Shown here: piece by piece, positions 18,270 to 27,366 of the stretch
Position numbering within the stretch: the stretch's first letter is position 1
How the letters are laid out: every line of letters begins with the position of its first letter
Origin: JAFGOG01 sp034429215
GTDB taxonomy: Bacteria > Chloroflexota > Anaerolineae > JAAYZQ01
DNA length: 64,000 bases
Direction: 5' to 3'
Assembly (NCBI GenBank): GCA_034429215.1
Contig: DAOUGI010000066.1
Coordinates: forward strand, 62,001 to 126,000
Program-made: the position numbers and the translations under genes
The notes under the pieces: generated by a model
Told to the model about the DNA's origin: nothing
Seen by the model: only the letters and a program-made list of their open reading frames with translations
The model's database searches: none

Positions 18270-19571
18270 ATGAGAATCTTGCACACGAACGCCGCTTACT
18301 GGCCTTTTGTAGGTGGCGCCGAAACCTATCTACGAGCCATGTCCGAGCGGTTGGCCCGCGATGGCCACGATCTGGTCGTGGCAGCGACCGATGCTTCGGG
18401 TGTGCAGAGTTTTTGGGATCCACGTCAGCCCCGTTTGCCTGATCGGGACACGGTTCTAAATGGTGTGCGTGTGATCCGCAGCCCGGTGAGTCACCTGCCC
18501 GTCTCCCCCTGGAGCTTTTACCTCTTGCGCCGGTTGGCAACCGACCTGAGCCGCTTGCCGTTTAACACCCGTCCCTTCCTCGACCGCCTGGCGCCGCTGA
18601 TGCCTGGCGTGCCGGCCCTGGAACAGGCCCTGGAGCAGATTCAGCCCGGCTTTGATCTGGTTCATGGCATGAATATCGCCCTCGAATGGCCGTTGATCGC
18701 CGGCTGGCGCTACGCCCGGCGCCACGGCCTGCCCTTTGTAGCGACCCCATTCCTCCATGCGGGCGGCCCAAAGGTGCAGCGCTTTTACACCATGCCCCAC
18801 CAGCTAGCCGCTCTGCGCGATGCCGACCGGGTGATCGTCCAGACCGGCATCGAAGGGCAGATCTTGTCTGGCCTGGGCGTGTCGCAGGAGCGGATTGTCC
18901 GGCTTGGGATGGGTGTGGATCTGAGCGAGACACAGAGCGGCGACGGGGCGCGTTTTCGGACCCAGCATGGCATCGATGGGCCGGTTGTTGCCTTTATGGG
19001 GGTTCTCACCGATGACAAGGGGATCGTCCACCTGCTGCGGGCCATGCAGCGCCTGTGGGACAAGGGCAGCAGCGCCACTCTGGTGATCGCCGGTCGCCCA
19101 ATGGTGCCATCCACCTTTGAGCGGGCTTATGCCGGTCTGCCGGAAGACCAACGGTTGCGGACCCGCCGCCTGGGGGTGGTGGGCGGCCAGCTCAAGCAGG
19201 ATATGCTCGCTGCGGCCGATCTATTTGCCATGCCGTCGCGGATCGATTCGTTCGGCATCGTCTATCTGGAGGCGTGGGCGTACGGCGTGCCGGTGATAGG
19301 CTGCCATGCCGGCGGCGTGCCCGACGTGATAGAGGATGGCCGCGATGGCGTGCTGGTCGATTATGGCGACGAGGCCGGTCTGGCCGTGGCCATCGAAGGG
19401 CTGCTGGCTGACCCCGAGCGCCGCCGGGCGATGGGCCTGCGGGGCCGGACCAAGGTCGAGTCGCACTATACCTGGGACCGCATTTATGGCGGCCTGGCGG
19501 CGGTTTACCAGGAGCTGGAGGGCGCCGGGCGGGACGGGCGCGATGGAGCGGACGATGCACCTGGCCGTTAA
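18270..19571 (+). CDS. GT4 family glycosyltransferase
   Basis: A 433-residue GT4 enzyme. ATG 18270 begins the fold (MRILHTNAAYWPFVGGAETY); the longer open frame from 18189 would run through the preceding terminator and promoter and is rejected. The donor domain contains AFMGVLTDDKGIVHLLRAMQ and the E-x7-E variant DSFGIVYLEAWAYGVPVIGC, with Asp at the first acidic position. The -10 element ends just 10 bases before the ATG, so the mRNA is probably leaderless. It is the first gene of the unit running to 24927. Specificity unknown. Confidence 0.9.
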   Translation: MRILHTNAAYWPFVGGAETYLRAMSERLARDGHDLVVAATDASGVQSFWDPRQPRLPDRDTVLNGVRVIRSPVSHLPVSPWSFYLLRRLATDLSRLPFNTRPFLDRLAPLMPGVPALEQALEQIQPGFDLVHGMNIALEWPLIAGWRYARRHGLPFVATPFLHAGGPKVQRFYTMPHQLAALRDADRVIVQTGIEGQILSGLGVSQERIVRLGMGVDLSETQSGDGARFRTQHGIDGPVVAFMGVLTDDKGIVHLLRAMQRLWDKGSSATLVIAGRPMVPSTFERAYAGLPEDQRLRTRRLGVVGGQLKQDMLAAADLFAMPSRIDSFGIVYLEAWAYGVPVIGCHAGGVPDVIEDGRDGVLVDYGDEAGLAVAIEGLLADPERRRAMGLRGRTKVESHYTWDRIYGGLAAVYQELEGAGRDGRDGADDAPGR

Positions 19572-20691
19572 CGTCAGCGATCTGGGCCGCTCGCGAGGGG
19601 GGAACGAGTCGTATCTGCTGGGGCTGGTCGCGGGCCTGGCTGCCGTGGCCGGGCAAGCTGGCCGGTCTGCTGCGCGGATCAGCCTGATCGCGGCCCAAGA
19701 AGGGGTCGACCTGGCCCGGTCGATTGCCGAGCCGCATGGCTTGGAGGTGATCGACGCCGGCCCCTATCGCCGTCTGCCATTCTTGCTGTGGCAGCAGACT
19801 GCCATCTTGCGCCGCCTGCGGCCCGATTGGTACATCTCGACCTTTTTCCTGCCGCCGATCACACCCTGCCGTGCCGCGGTCCTCATCCACGATCTTTCCT
19901 TCCGAGCCCACCCCGACTATTACCCCCTGTCCATCGCCGCCTATATGCGTTTGCTTGCCGGCCTGGCCGTCCGCCGCGCCGACGTCGTGGTGGCCCTGTC
20001 CGAGTTTACTCGGGCCGAGATCGTGCGATTTTACCCGGCCGCGAGGGACAAGGTGGCCGTCGTCTATCCGGGCATTGGGGCAGAGTTCCGGCCTGATGCT
20101 GAGGAGGACGACCGGGCATTGTCGGCTTTGGGGGTGCGGCGGCCATACGTGCTGGCAGTAGGCAACATCCATCCCCGCAAGAACCTGGGGCGGCTGCTCG
20201 ATGCCTGGCTCCGGCTCCCTGTGCCTGCCCAAACCGGCGACGAAGGCCGGCCAACGCCGATGCTGATCTGGGCCGGCCTGGATCGCTGGGGCAGCGGCGA
20301 TCTGATCGGCCGGGCGCGCGAGGCGGGGGTGCAGCTCATCGGTTTCGTCCCGGCAGCCTACCTGCCGGCCCTTTACCGCCAGGCCGAGGCCCTGGTCTAC
20401 CCGTCCCTTTATGAAGGGTTCGGCCTGCCGCCGCTGGAGGCTATGGCCTGCGGCACGCCGGTTTTGACCGCCAATACGACCTCTCTGCCGGAGGCGGTGG
20501 GTGATGCAGCCGTGACGGTAGACCCTACCGATGTCGATGCGCTGGCTGAGGGCCTGGCGCGGGTCTTGTCTGACGGGGCGCTCCGGCGCGATCTGCGGGT
20601 GCGGGGCCTGGCCCGAGCGGCCGAGTTCCGCTGGGAACGTACGGCGACGCGCCTGGTGAAGATATTGGCAGGGGGAGCCTTCCATGCATAG
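19555..20691 (+). CDS. GT4 family glycosyltransferase (mannosyltransferase-like)
   Basis: A 378-residue GT4 enzyme beginning MHLAVNVSDLGRSRGGNESY. ATG 19555 has GGAG six bases upstream; ATG 19543 is a possible alternative. It overlaps the previous gene by 17 bases. The acceptor domain has VLIHDLSFRAHPDYY, the donor domain AVGNIHPRKNLGRLLDAWLR and the E-x7-E motif EGFGLPPLEAMACGTPVLTA. This combination (HDL, NxHPRKN, EGFGLPPLE) is typical of GT4 mannosyltransferases and rhamnosyltransferases of the WbaZ/RfaB type, but the sugar is not certain. Confidence 0.9.
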   Translation: MHLAVNVSDLGRSRGGNESYLLGLVAGLAAVAGQAGRSAARISLIAAQEGVDLARSIAEPHGLEVIDAGPYRRLPFLLWQQTAILRRLRPDWYISTFFLPPITPCRAAVLIHDLSFRAHPDYYPLSIAAYMRLLAGLAVRRADVVVALSEFTRAEIVRFYPAARDKVAVVYPGIGAEFRPDAEEDDRALSALGVRRPYVLAVGNIHPRKNLGRLLDAWLRLPVPAQTGDEGRPTPMLIWAGLDRWGSGDLIGRAREAGVQLIGFVPAAYLPALYRQAEALVYPSLYEGFGLPPLEAMACGTPVLTANTTSLPEAVGDAAVTVDPTDVDALAEGLARVLSDGALRRDLRVRGLARAAEFRWERTATRLVKILAGGAFHA

Positions 20692-23185
20692 CCGGTGGAT
20701 CGTCGCCCTTGCCCTGGTTCTTCTGCTGTTGCTGACGTCGTGTGGCTCTGTGACAGAGGTTGCCCAGTCTCAAGCCGACCCGCAGACGGCCTGGACGCTG
20801 GCCGGGGCGCACTCTATCGGCCAGACTCTGGTGGCCTACCACGATGGGTTGGACGGCGTCGAGGTCGCACTGTTGCCTGTGCCGCATGCCTCTGGCGGCC
20901 CTGTGCTCGGCGAGCGCTTGCCGCCGCTCACCTTCAGCCTGCACCCTGATCCGCTCGATCCCGAGCGACTCAGAGAGGCGACGGTCGTGACATGCACCCT
21001 GACGAGCGATGGGTGGGTCCGCCTGGCTTTTCCCCCACTAGATGATTCCCGCAACAGGCGCTTTTACCTACAGATTAGCTGGCCTGCCGGAGATACCCTG
21101 CCGGGGCAGGGCGCCGTGACTGTGCCTGTCGGCCCGGCCGCGAGCTACCGCAGCGGCGCTGCCTACTTGGATGGCCGGGCGCAAGAGGCTCAGCTGGCTT
21201 TTCGCCTGGCCTATGACAACGGGGCAATGGCCTTTGGGATGCTCAAGAGGGCGATTACCGGCCTGCCGCAGGCGGTGGCGGTCCTCCTGCTCTTTCTGCT
21301 GCCCGGCCTCGCGCTCACGACCTGGCTTCTCCCGCGCGGTTCTGCCGGGGCGGCCGGCCGGCTGGCGTTGTCCGCCGGGCTCAGCGTGGCCCTGTTCCCC
21401 CTCATCCTGCTGGCAGCCAGGACGATCGGCGGGCTCAAGCTAGGACCGGCGGTCGCATGGCTGATCCTGGCGATCTGTGGGGTATCACTGCTGCCCAAGG
21501 CCTGGCAGGCGTTGCGGGCCGGGAACCTGAGGCAGCACATAAGAGGGGGGTGGTCGTGGCCGTCGGTGACACTGGCGGTCGTGGTCGGGTTGGTGTTTGC
21601 GGTGCGCCTGATCGTGATAGGCGGCCTGGCCGCGCCGATGTGGGGCGATTCCTATGAGCACGCGGTTATCGCCCAGCTTATGGTGGACAATGGTGGGCTG
21701 TTTGATTCCTGGCAGCCCTACACCCCCTTTGACACATTCACCATACACTATGGACTCCACGCCGCGATAGCCTTTTTCCAGTGGGTCACCGGCATTGACA
21801 CGGTGCAATCGGTCATTCTCACCGCACAAATCTTGAATGGGTTGGCTGCTGTGGCCCTCTACCCATTGGCCGTGCGGTTGTCACGTCGCCGTTGGGCAGG
21901 GGTTGCTGTGGTGTTGATAGCAGGGCTGTTGTCGCCGATGCCCATGTTCTATGTGAACTGGGGACGGTATGCCCAATTGACCAGCCAGGTTGTGCTGCCG
22001 GTGGCGCTGTGGTTCTTGTGCGATGCGCTGGAAGCTCCCCGCCGGCATGTCGGACGAATAGCGCTGGCGGCTATTGCTGTGGCCGGGCTGGCCCTGTGCC
22101 ACTACCGCGCCATCTTGTTCTACGTTACTTTTGTGCTGTGCTGGTGGCTGCTGCATGGCCTGTCCAACTGGCGGGGCCAAGGCCGGCGTTGGCTGGACTC
22201 GGCGGTGCGCCTTGGCGTCGTCGCTTTGGGGGCAGTGGTATTGATCCTGCCTCAGGTGCTTCAGGTTTCGCAGGGATACCTGCTGCCATCCATGGATCAG
22301 GCGGCAGATCAACCCAGCAATTGGGCGTTAATTGCCGAGGATTATGAGGTTTGGCAACAGCTTACCTGGTATGTGCCGCAGTTGTTGCTGAACATGGCGA
22401 TATTGGGCCTGGCCTGGAGCTTGATCCGGCGACAATGGGCAATGGTTGCCGCCGGCCTGTGGGCGGCGCTGCTCTTTGTGCTGAGGCTCGGCGGTTTGAT
22501 CGACCTGCCTGGTTTCAGTCTGCTCACCAGCTTTGCCGTGATCATCGCCTGGTACATGCCGATCAGCCTGCTGGGAGCCGAATTCGTCGGCGATCTCGCC
22601 CAGTGGCTCATCGACCGGCGATCTCGCCTTGGCCAGATAGCGGTGATCGGTGGGCTGCTGCTTGCCGGCCTGTGGGGTTTCAGAAAGCAGGCGGTCGTCA
22701 TCGACCCACAGCATGAGATGGTCACCCATGCGGACCGGGCAGCCATGGATTGGATCGCCAGGGAGATCCCCCCTGATGCCCTGTTTGCCGTCAATGGCTT
22801 TGCCGTCTATGGCGACACGTCGGTCGTGGGAGCCGATGGTGGGTGGTGGATCCCGCTACTGGCACACCGCCAGACAACCATGCCGCCCCAGTATGCCCTG
22901 CTCAACGAGATGCCATCCGAGCCGGGTTACTTGCAGCGAATAACCGGTATGGTGCTCGATTTGCAGGCGGCGCCGGCTGCCAGCCCGGAGGGTCAGCAGG
23001 TGTTGTGTGAAAATGGCATCACCCACGTATACATCGGCCAGGGACAGGGGTTGGTCGGCAGTTCACGACCGGCGTTGTTCTCGGCGGCCGACTTGGCTGC
23101 CAGCCCGGCTTTTGAGGCCCTCTACCATCAAGATCGGGTCTGGATTTTCCTCTTTGATAGGAGTGTTTGCGCAAATGCAAGATAA
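20684..23185 (+). CDS. Polytopic membrane protein with lipobox start, GT-C-like
   Basis: An 833-residue protein overlapping the previous gene by 8 bases. The N-terminus is a lipoprotein-type signal (ALALVLLLLLTSCGSVTEVA, lipobox LTSC). A soluble domain of about 170 residues follows, then about 12 membrane spans. The segment MWGDSYEHAVIAQLMVDNGG with acidic and His residues in the first large loop resembles GT-C enzymes or the DUF6541 group. The last 150 residues are soluble again (ADRAAMDWIAREIPPDALFA is common in GT39-like proteins). A copy of the 24-nt palindromic repeat lies at 20876-20899 and encodes PVPHASGG. It probably moves sugars from a lipid carrier outside the membrane. The lipobox on a polytopic protein is unusual. 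Confidence 0.75.
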   Translation: MHSRWIVALALVLLLLLTSCGSVTEVAQSQADPQTAWTLAGAHSIGQTLVAYHDGLDGVEVALLPVPHASGGPVLGERLPPLTFSLHPDPLDPERLREATVVTCTLTSDGWVRLAFPPLDDSRNRRFYLQISWPAGDTLPGQGAVTVPVGPAASYRSGAAYLDGRAQEAQLAFRLAYDNGAMAFGMLKRAITGLPQAVAVLLLFLLPGLALTTWLLPRGSAGAAGRLALSAGLSVALFPLILLAARTIGGLKLGPAVAWLILAICGVSLLPKAWQALRAGNLRQHIRGGWSWPSVTLAVVVGLVFAVRLIVIGGLAAPMWGDSYEHAVIAQLMVDNGGLFDSWQPYTPFDTFTIHYGLHAAIAFFQWVTGIDTVQSVILTAQILNGLAAVALYPLAVRLSRRRWAGVAVVLIAGLLSPMPMFYVNWGRYAQLTSQVVLPVALWFLCDALEAPRRHVGRIALAAIAVAGLALCHYRAILFYVTFVLCWWLLHGLSNWRGQGRRWLDSAVRLGVVALGAVVLILPQVLQVSQGYLLPSMDQAADQPSNWALIAEDYEVWQQLTWYVPQLLLNMAILGLAWSLIRRQWAMVAAGLWAALLFVLRLGGLIDLPGFSLLTSFAVIIAWYMPISLLGAEFVGDLAQWLIDRRSRLGQIAVIGGLLLAGLWGFRKQAVVIDPQHEMVTHADRAAMDWIAREIPPDALFAVNGFAVYGDTSVVGADGGWWIPLLAHRQTTMPPQYALLNEMPSEPGYLQRITGMVLDLQAAPAASPEGQQVLCENGITHVYIGQGQGLVGSSRPALFSAADLAASPAFEALYHQDRVWIFLFDRSVCANAR
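20876..20899. repeat. 24-nt palindromic element, in-frame copy
   Basis: CCTGTGCCGCATGCCTCTGG followed by CGGC. Ends GCCGC/GCGGC can pair. Read in frame as PVPHASGG inside the 20684 gene, the same frame as in tldD. Confidence 0.75.
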
Positions 23186-24071
23186 TGTGCTGGTCAGCGT
23201 GGTTATCCCCATGTATAACGAAGAGCAAGCTATCGCCGACGATTTGAGAACGATCCTCGACGCGATGGACGGCAGCGGCCTGTCGTACGAGGTCATCGTG
23301 GTGGACGACGGCTCAACCGACCGCAGTCCCGAGATCCTCAAGCAGTTGCAGGCAGATCCCCACCAGGGGAAGCGCATACAGGTCATCCGGCATCCTTATA
23401 ACCGGGGAACGGGTGCGGCGCGGACGACCGGTATAAAGGCCGCCCGCGGCGAGGTGATAGCAATGACCGACGCCGACGGAACCTATCCGAACTCAGAGAT
23501 GCCCAAGATGGTGAGCTATATCCTGGAACAGGGTTTTTGCCAGGTCATCGGCGCCCGGCGGGAGGAGAAGGGGACGATGCGCTGGCTGCGCTCGCCGGTC
23601 AAGTGGTCCATCCGCCAGTTGGCGTCGTACCTGATGAATATCCGCATTCCCGATCTCAACTCTGGGATGCGGGCGTTTCGGCGGGATCTGGCCCTGAACT
23701 ATCTGAACATCCTGCCCACGACCCACTCGTGGGTTAGCACCATCACGCTGGCGTTTCTCAGCGACCGGCACCCTGTGACCTGGATGCCCATCGAGTATTT
23801 CCCGCGCAAGGGTCCCTCTTCGTTCCACCCCGTCGCCGATACCTACAATTATCTAACCCAGGTGGTGCGGACCGTTACCTATTTTAACCCTCTCAAGGTG
23901 TTCTTGCCCATGGCGTTGCTGTTGTTTGCGGTGGGCGTCGGCAAGGGCATTTTTGACCTGATCGCAAACCTGCGGCTTCGTGAGTCCGACATGCTGCTGA
24001 TCATCGCCGGGCTGATCATCGGCATGATGGGCCTGCTGGCCGATCTCATCGTCCAGCGGAGCCGCCGCTAA
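23175..24071 (+). CDS. GT2 family polyprenyl-phosphate glycosyltransferase (DPM1/DpgS-like)
   Basis: A 298-residue GT2 enzyme starting at ATG 23175 (QDNVLVSVVIPMYNEEQAIA), with TAGGAG upstream and an 11-base overlap with the previous gene. It shows IVVDDGSTDRSPEIL, RHPYNRGTGAARTTGIKAAR and the catalytic-metal motif MTDADGTYPN. Two membrane spans at the C-terminus (about 235-290) follow the soluble domain. This layout fits enzymes that load a sugar onto polyprenyl phosphate, making the donor that GT-C proteins use. That fits its position directly after the GT-C-like 20684 protein. Confidence 0.88.
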   Translation: MQDNVLVSVVIPMYNEEQAIADDLRTILDAMDGSGLSYEVIVVDDGSTDRSPEILKQLQADPHQGKRIQVIRHPYNRGTGAARTTGIKAARGEVIAMTDADGTYPNSEMPKMVSYILEQGFCQVIGARREEKGTMRWLRSPVKWSIRQLASYLMNIRIPDLNSGMRAFRRDLALNYLNILPTTHSWVSTITLAFLSDRHPVTWMPIEYFPRKGPSSFHPVADTYNYLTQVVRTVTYFNPLKVFLPMALLLFAVGVGKGIFDLIANLRLRESDMLLIIAGLIIGMMGLLADLIVQRSRR

Positions 24072-24141
24072 TGGGGTGGCCGGCCGGCGCCCGCGCGCCG
24101 GGGGAGGGTGCGCCAGAGCTGGCCTGCGAAGGAATAGGTAT

Positions 24142-24927
24142 ATGGGATTGTTCCGACGGACCTTGACCGGTTACTTTTATGCCACATATCGCGACATGGT
24201 CGACCGCCGGCTGCGCGCCCAGCTCGAAATCATGGAGCCGCGCGGCAGCGGCCTTCACCTCGACCTGGGCAGCCATGCTGGCGAAAACGCCGTGCGTCTG
24301 GCCGCTGCTGGCGGCCTTACGCCCACCTGGGGCATAGATTACGATCTCGATCTGTTGCGCACAGGCCTGCAACAACGGGGGGTGCGCGGCATCCAGGCCG
24401 ACCTGAACCAGCCTTTACCCCTGCGCAGTGCGGCTTTTGATGTGGTGACGGTCATGGATGTCATCGAGCACCTGAGCAAAGCCGACACTTTTGTGGGTGA
24501 GATCTACCGCGTGCTCAAGCCGGGTGGCTATGCCGTCATCGCCACACCCAATCTGGCTGCCTGGCACAACATCTTTGCTCTGGTCCTCGGCCTGCAGCCC
24601 TTTTCCGGCCCCAACATCACCGATATGACCGACGGTGAGATCGACCTGGTGCGCCGGCTGCATCGCCGTGCCTACGATATGCCCGAGGAGGGGGAAGCCA
24701 CCCGACCCCAGGCCGCTGAAACCGTTCACCGTCACCTGGTGGTGCTGGCTTATCGCAGCCTGATCAATGTCCTGGAGCGCCACGGTTTTCAGGTCGTGGC
24801 GGCGCAGGGCTATGGCTACTATCCCTTTCCACCTTTCCTGTCCAGGCTGTTGGCTAAGCTGGACATCCGGCACAGCGTCCATGTTCTGGTAAAAGTATAC
24901 AGGCCGGAAGGCAGCGGCGAGGGCTGA
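24142..24927 (+). CDS. Class I SAM-dependent methyltransferase
   Basis: A 261-residue protein. ATG 24142 follows AAGGAATAGG and starts MGLFRRTLTGYFYATYRDM; an upstream in-frame start at 24076 would lie in a GC-rich hairpin region and is less likely. Motif I is HLDLGSHAGENAV, motif II GIDYDLDLL, and the post-motif sequence VVTVMDVIEHLSKADTFVGE then LKPGGYAVIATPN is typical of Methyltransf_11 enzymes. It is the last gene of the + strand run before a convergent pair. It probably methylates a sugar or lipid intermediate. The substrate is unknown. Confidence 0.85.
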   Translation: MGLFRRTLTGYFYATYRDMVDRRLRAQLEIMEPRGSGLHLDLGSHAGENAVRLAAAGGLTPTWGIDYDLDLLRTGLQQRGVRGIQADLNQPLPLRSAAFDVVTVMDVIEHLSKADTFVGEIYRVLKPGGYAVIATPNLAAWHNIFALVLGLQPFSGPNITDMTDGEIDLVRRLHRRAYDMPEEGEATRPQAAETVHRHLVVLAYRSLINVLERHGFQVVAAQGYGYYPFPPFLSRLLAKLDIRHSVHVLVKVYRPEGSGEG

Positions 24928-24960
24928 TCGGCCTGTGCCCGCGTGATCGCACAGCGGATG

Positions 24961-26022
24961 TCAGACGGCCAGGCTATCCAACACAGGCTGAAGGGCATTG
25001 GCGGTGGCGGCTGTCGTGAAACGCTCACGGTAGAGGGCCAGCCCTTCTTCGCCAAGTCGTTGGCGTAAAAGAGGATCATCGCGCAGCTCGAGAATGGCGC
25101 TCGCCAGCGCGCTGGGGTCGGCCATTGGGCACAGGTAGGCATTCTCTCCATGCGACATGACTTCCCGATTGGCCGGGTTATCGCCGACGATGGTCGGTTT
25201 GCCCATGGCCAGGAACTGGAATGTCTTGGTGGCGATCACGCGCCCGGCCTTGGGTATTTCGGAGAAATGGCCGCCAAGGCACAGATCGGCCTCGGCTATG
25301 CGCCCCGGAAGCTGGTCGAATGGCACCCAGTCCGGAAAGCGTACGTTGCGCAGCCCCAGCTCCTGGGCCAGGCGCTGCATCGCCGCCAGGTGTGAGCCGG
25401 CTCCGGCGATCGTAAAGAGGATGTCATCCTGCTCCGCCAACTGTTTGGCAGCGTAAAGAACGTGCTCGACACCGTGGAGACGAAGAAACGAGGCGTATGT
25501 GAAGACGTGGAACGTCTGCCCTGGCGGCGAAGCGGGCCGGGGCGCAAAGTGGGTTTCGTCACAGCCCACATACACCACGGTCGTCTTGGCCGGTGGCAGC
25601 CCGAACGTGCTGACGAAATAGTCGCGGTGGGCCTGCGTGTCGAACAGCAGCCGGTCTGCCCAGCGGCACGACCACAGGTCCAGGGCAAACGCCAACCGGC
25701 CCGCCGGGGACCGAGGGCGTACCCAACGCCGGTCGAAGCACAGCGTGTCGTAGGTCGAAACGTAAGCGTCGAACAGGATCGGCGCGCCGGCCCACAGGCG
25801 GACCCAGGGCATGAGTGGCTGGCCGTAAAAGCCGACCACGATCAGATCAAAAGCTCGCCGGTTGGCAAACAAATAGCGCAGGGCGACGGATCCATTCCGC
25901 CGCACCAGGTTGCGCGACGAGCTGGCGATCTCGACGACGTCGCAAGATCGCTTCAGCGCATTGCGCAGCATCGAGTTGCGAATATAGCCTGGTTCTCGCC
26001 CACACAGGTAAAGGATGCGCAT
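24961..26022 (-). CDS. GT4-like glycosyltransferase
   Basis: A 353-residue GT-B protein on the minus strand. The chosen ATG at 26022 gives MRILYLCGREPGYIRNSMLR, the expected first strand. An ATG at 26049 overlaps the upstream gene stop as ATGA and is also possible. FDAYVSTYDTLCFDRRWV, FTYASFLRLHGVEHVLYAAK and the donor-site region TKTFQFLAMGKPTIVGDNPA are seen. The last replaces the usual E-x7-E and is typical of the KxFEYLAxGxP group of GT4 enzymes. It follows the divergently read gene at 26046-27209 as second gene of a two-gene operon. Confidence 0.85.
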   Translation of the reverse strand: MRILYLCGREPGYIRNSMLRNALKRSCDVVEIASSSRNLVRRNGSVALRYLFANRRAFDLIVVGFYGQPLMPWVRLWAGAPILFDAYVSTYDTLCFDRRWVRPRSPAGRLAFALDLWSCRWADRLLFDTQAHRDYFVSTFGLPPAKTTVVYVGCDETHFAPRPASPPGQTFHVFTYASFLRLHGVEHVLYAAKQLAEQDDILFTIAGAGSHLAAMQRLAQELGLRNVRFPDWVPFDQLPGRIAEADLCLGGHFSEIPKAGRVIATKTFQFLAMGKPTIVGDNPANREVMSHGENAYLCPMADPSALASAILELRDDPLLRQRLGEEGLALYRERFTTAATANALQPVLDSLAV

Positions 26023-26045
26023 GCCATTCCCATGCTTTCCGGGGA

Positions 26046-27209
26046 TCATGCGCGCTCCAGCACGCGCTCATACACATCCAGCGTGCGGGTAACCATTTGC
26101 GCCCGGTCGAATTGCGCTGCTGCCCGCGCGCGGCCACGGCCGGCCAGATCGCGGCGCAGGGCGTTGTCTTCCAGCAACGACTGGATCGCCTTGGCCAGGG
26201 CAACGGGATCACGGGGCGGCACCAACAGGCCGGCGTCGCCCACTACCTCGGGCAGTGAGCCGACGGCCGAGCCGACAACCGGCAGCCCGCAGGCCATGGC
26301 CTCGACGGGGGGCAAGCCAAACCCCTCCAGGAGGGAAGGGAACAAGAAGAGGTCGGCTGCGGCATACAGGTTGGGCAGATCGGCATCGGGCACATAGCCC
26401 AATTCCAGCACCTGGTCGCGGTGCGGCCCCAGGGCGTCCATGACTTTGCGGCGATAGCCTTCCTCCCATTTCCCCGCGATCAAAACCTTGGGCCTGCTTT
26501 CCAACAGCGGTAGGGCCTGGGCCAGGATTTCCAGGCCCTTCCGCGGCGTGGAAAAGCCGACGTACAGCAGGACGCGTTCATCGGCGGCCAAGCCCAACGC
26601 CTGCCGGGTTGGGGTCTGTGAACGGGGGATGGGCCGGAAAAAGTCCGTGTCTATTCCCAGGGGAACGACCGTGACCCGCTGGCGTGGCACACCATAGTGT
26701 GTAGTAAACTCGTCAGCCGTGGCCTGGCTAGAGGCGATTAGGGCCGTCGCTCGGCGAACGGCCCTCCGCTCTGGGACTAGCCGTGCCAGGTGGTAGTAAA
26801 CAAACCGGCCCACCAGGTTGGTCGCAGAGGAATGGTAGGGCAGGGAGCCGTCGCTCGTAGCCCGCTGGCGGAACGATTGGAACAGGCTGGCCACATAGCG
26901 CCCCTGGAAGGTCCAGGCAAAATGGGCATCCAAGAAGTGGACGAGGTCAAAGGACTGCTCCTGGCTCAACCGCGTGGCCAGACGGCCGGCGCGGACGGCA
27001 AAGCCGATCCAATTGCTGCGGCCGATAGGCACGCGGTAGACCTCGACCTCCTGGTGGTTTTCATGATCGGCAAGTCCTTTGCGCCGAGAGGCGATGGCGA
27101 CGACCCGGTGCCCTCGCGCGGCCAGCCCGGCGGCCAGCACCTCGCCATAGACGGCAAGCCCAGAGCTGCGAAATGACCCCAAGTCCAGGTTGATCAAACA
27201 CAGATTCAT
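26046..27209 (-). CDS. GT4 family glycosyltransferase
   Basis: A 387-residue GT4 enzyme on the minus strand, beginning MNLCLINLDLGSFRSSGLAV. The donor domain has YVGFSTPRKGLEILAQALPL and the E-x7-E motif EGFGLPPVEAMACGLPVVGS. Its promoter (-35 at 27242-27247, -10 at 27219-27224) ends nine bases before the ATG, which predicts a near-leaderless mRNA. It is divergent from the B12-radical SAM gene at 27367. Two genes, this one and 24961-26022, form the only minus-strand operon in the glycan region. Confidence 0.9.
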   Translation of the reverse strand: MNLCLINLDLGSFRSSGLAVYGEVLAAGLAARGHRVVAIASRRKGLADHENHQEVEVYRVPIGRSNWIGFAVRAGRLATRLSQEQSFDLVHFLDAHFAWTFQGRYVASLFQSFRQRATSDGSLPYHSSATNLVGRFVYYHLARLVPERRAVRRATALIASSQATADEFTTHYGVPRQRVTVVPLGIDTDFFRPIPRSQTPTRQALGLAADERVLLYVGFSTPRKGLEILAQALPLLESRPKVLIAGKWEEGYRRKVMDALGPHRDQVLELGYVPDADLPNLYAAADLFLFPSLLEGFGLPPVEAMACGLPVVGSAVGSLPEVVGDAGLLVPPRDPVALAKAIQSLLEDNALRRDLAGRGRARAAAQFDRAQMVTRTLDVYERVLERA

Positions 27210-27218
27210 TCCGGCCTC

Positions 27219-27247
27219 AGTATAGCCCAAACGGTGGAGTTAGGCAA
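27219..27247 (-). promoter_or_regulatory. Promoter for the 27209 minus-strand gene
   Basis: Read on the minus strand: TTGCCT, 17-base spacer, TATACT. The start codon is 9 bases after the -10, so the leader is about 3-4 bases. Confidence 0.75.
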
Positions 27248-27278
27248 AACGAACCCGCGAGTCTACAACTGCCGTGAT

Positions 27279-27308
27279 TTGGTGGTTGGCGGCAAAATGG
27301 AGTATAAT
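27279..27308 (+). promoter_or_regulatory. Divergent promoter for the 27367 gene
   Basis: TTGGTG (27279-27284), 18-base spacer, TATAAT (27303-27308). Back-to-back with the minus-strand promoter; the two -35 boxes are 31 bases apart, so one regulator could act on both. Confidence 0.65.
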
Positions 27309-27366
27309 GGGCGCCACTACCCGGTGTCTGTCGCCGGGAGCGTTTTTACCTGGAAAGCAAGGTGCT

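Noticed and set aside
19192..20685. Long antisense open frame over two glycosyltransferase genes
   Set aside because: Low-complexity Pro/Arg/Gln-rich translation with no motif; the + strand carries full GT4 signatures.
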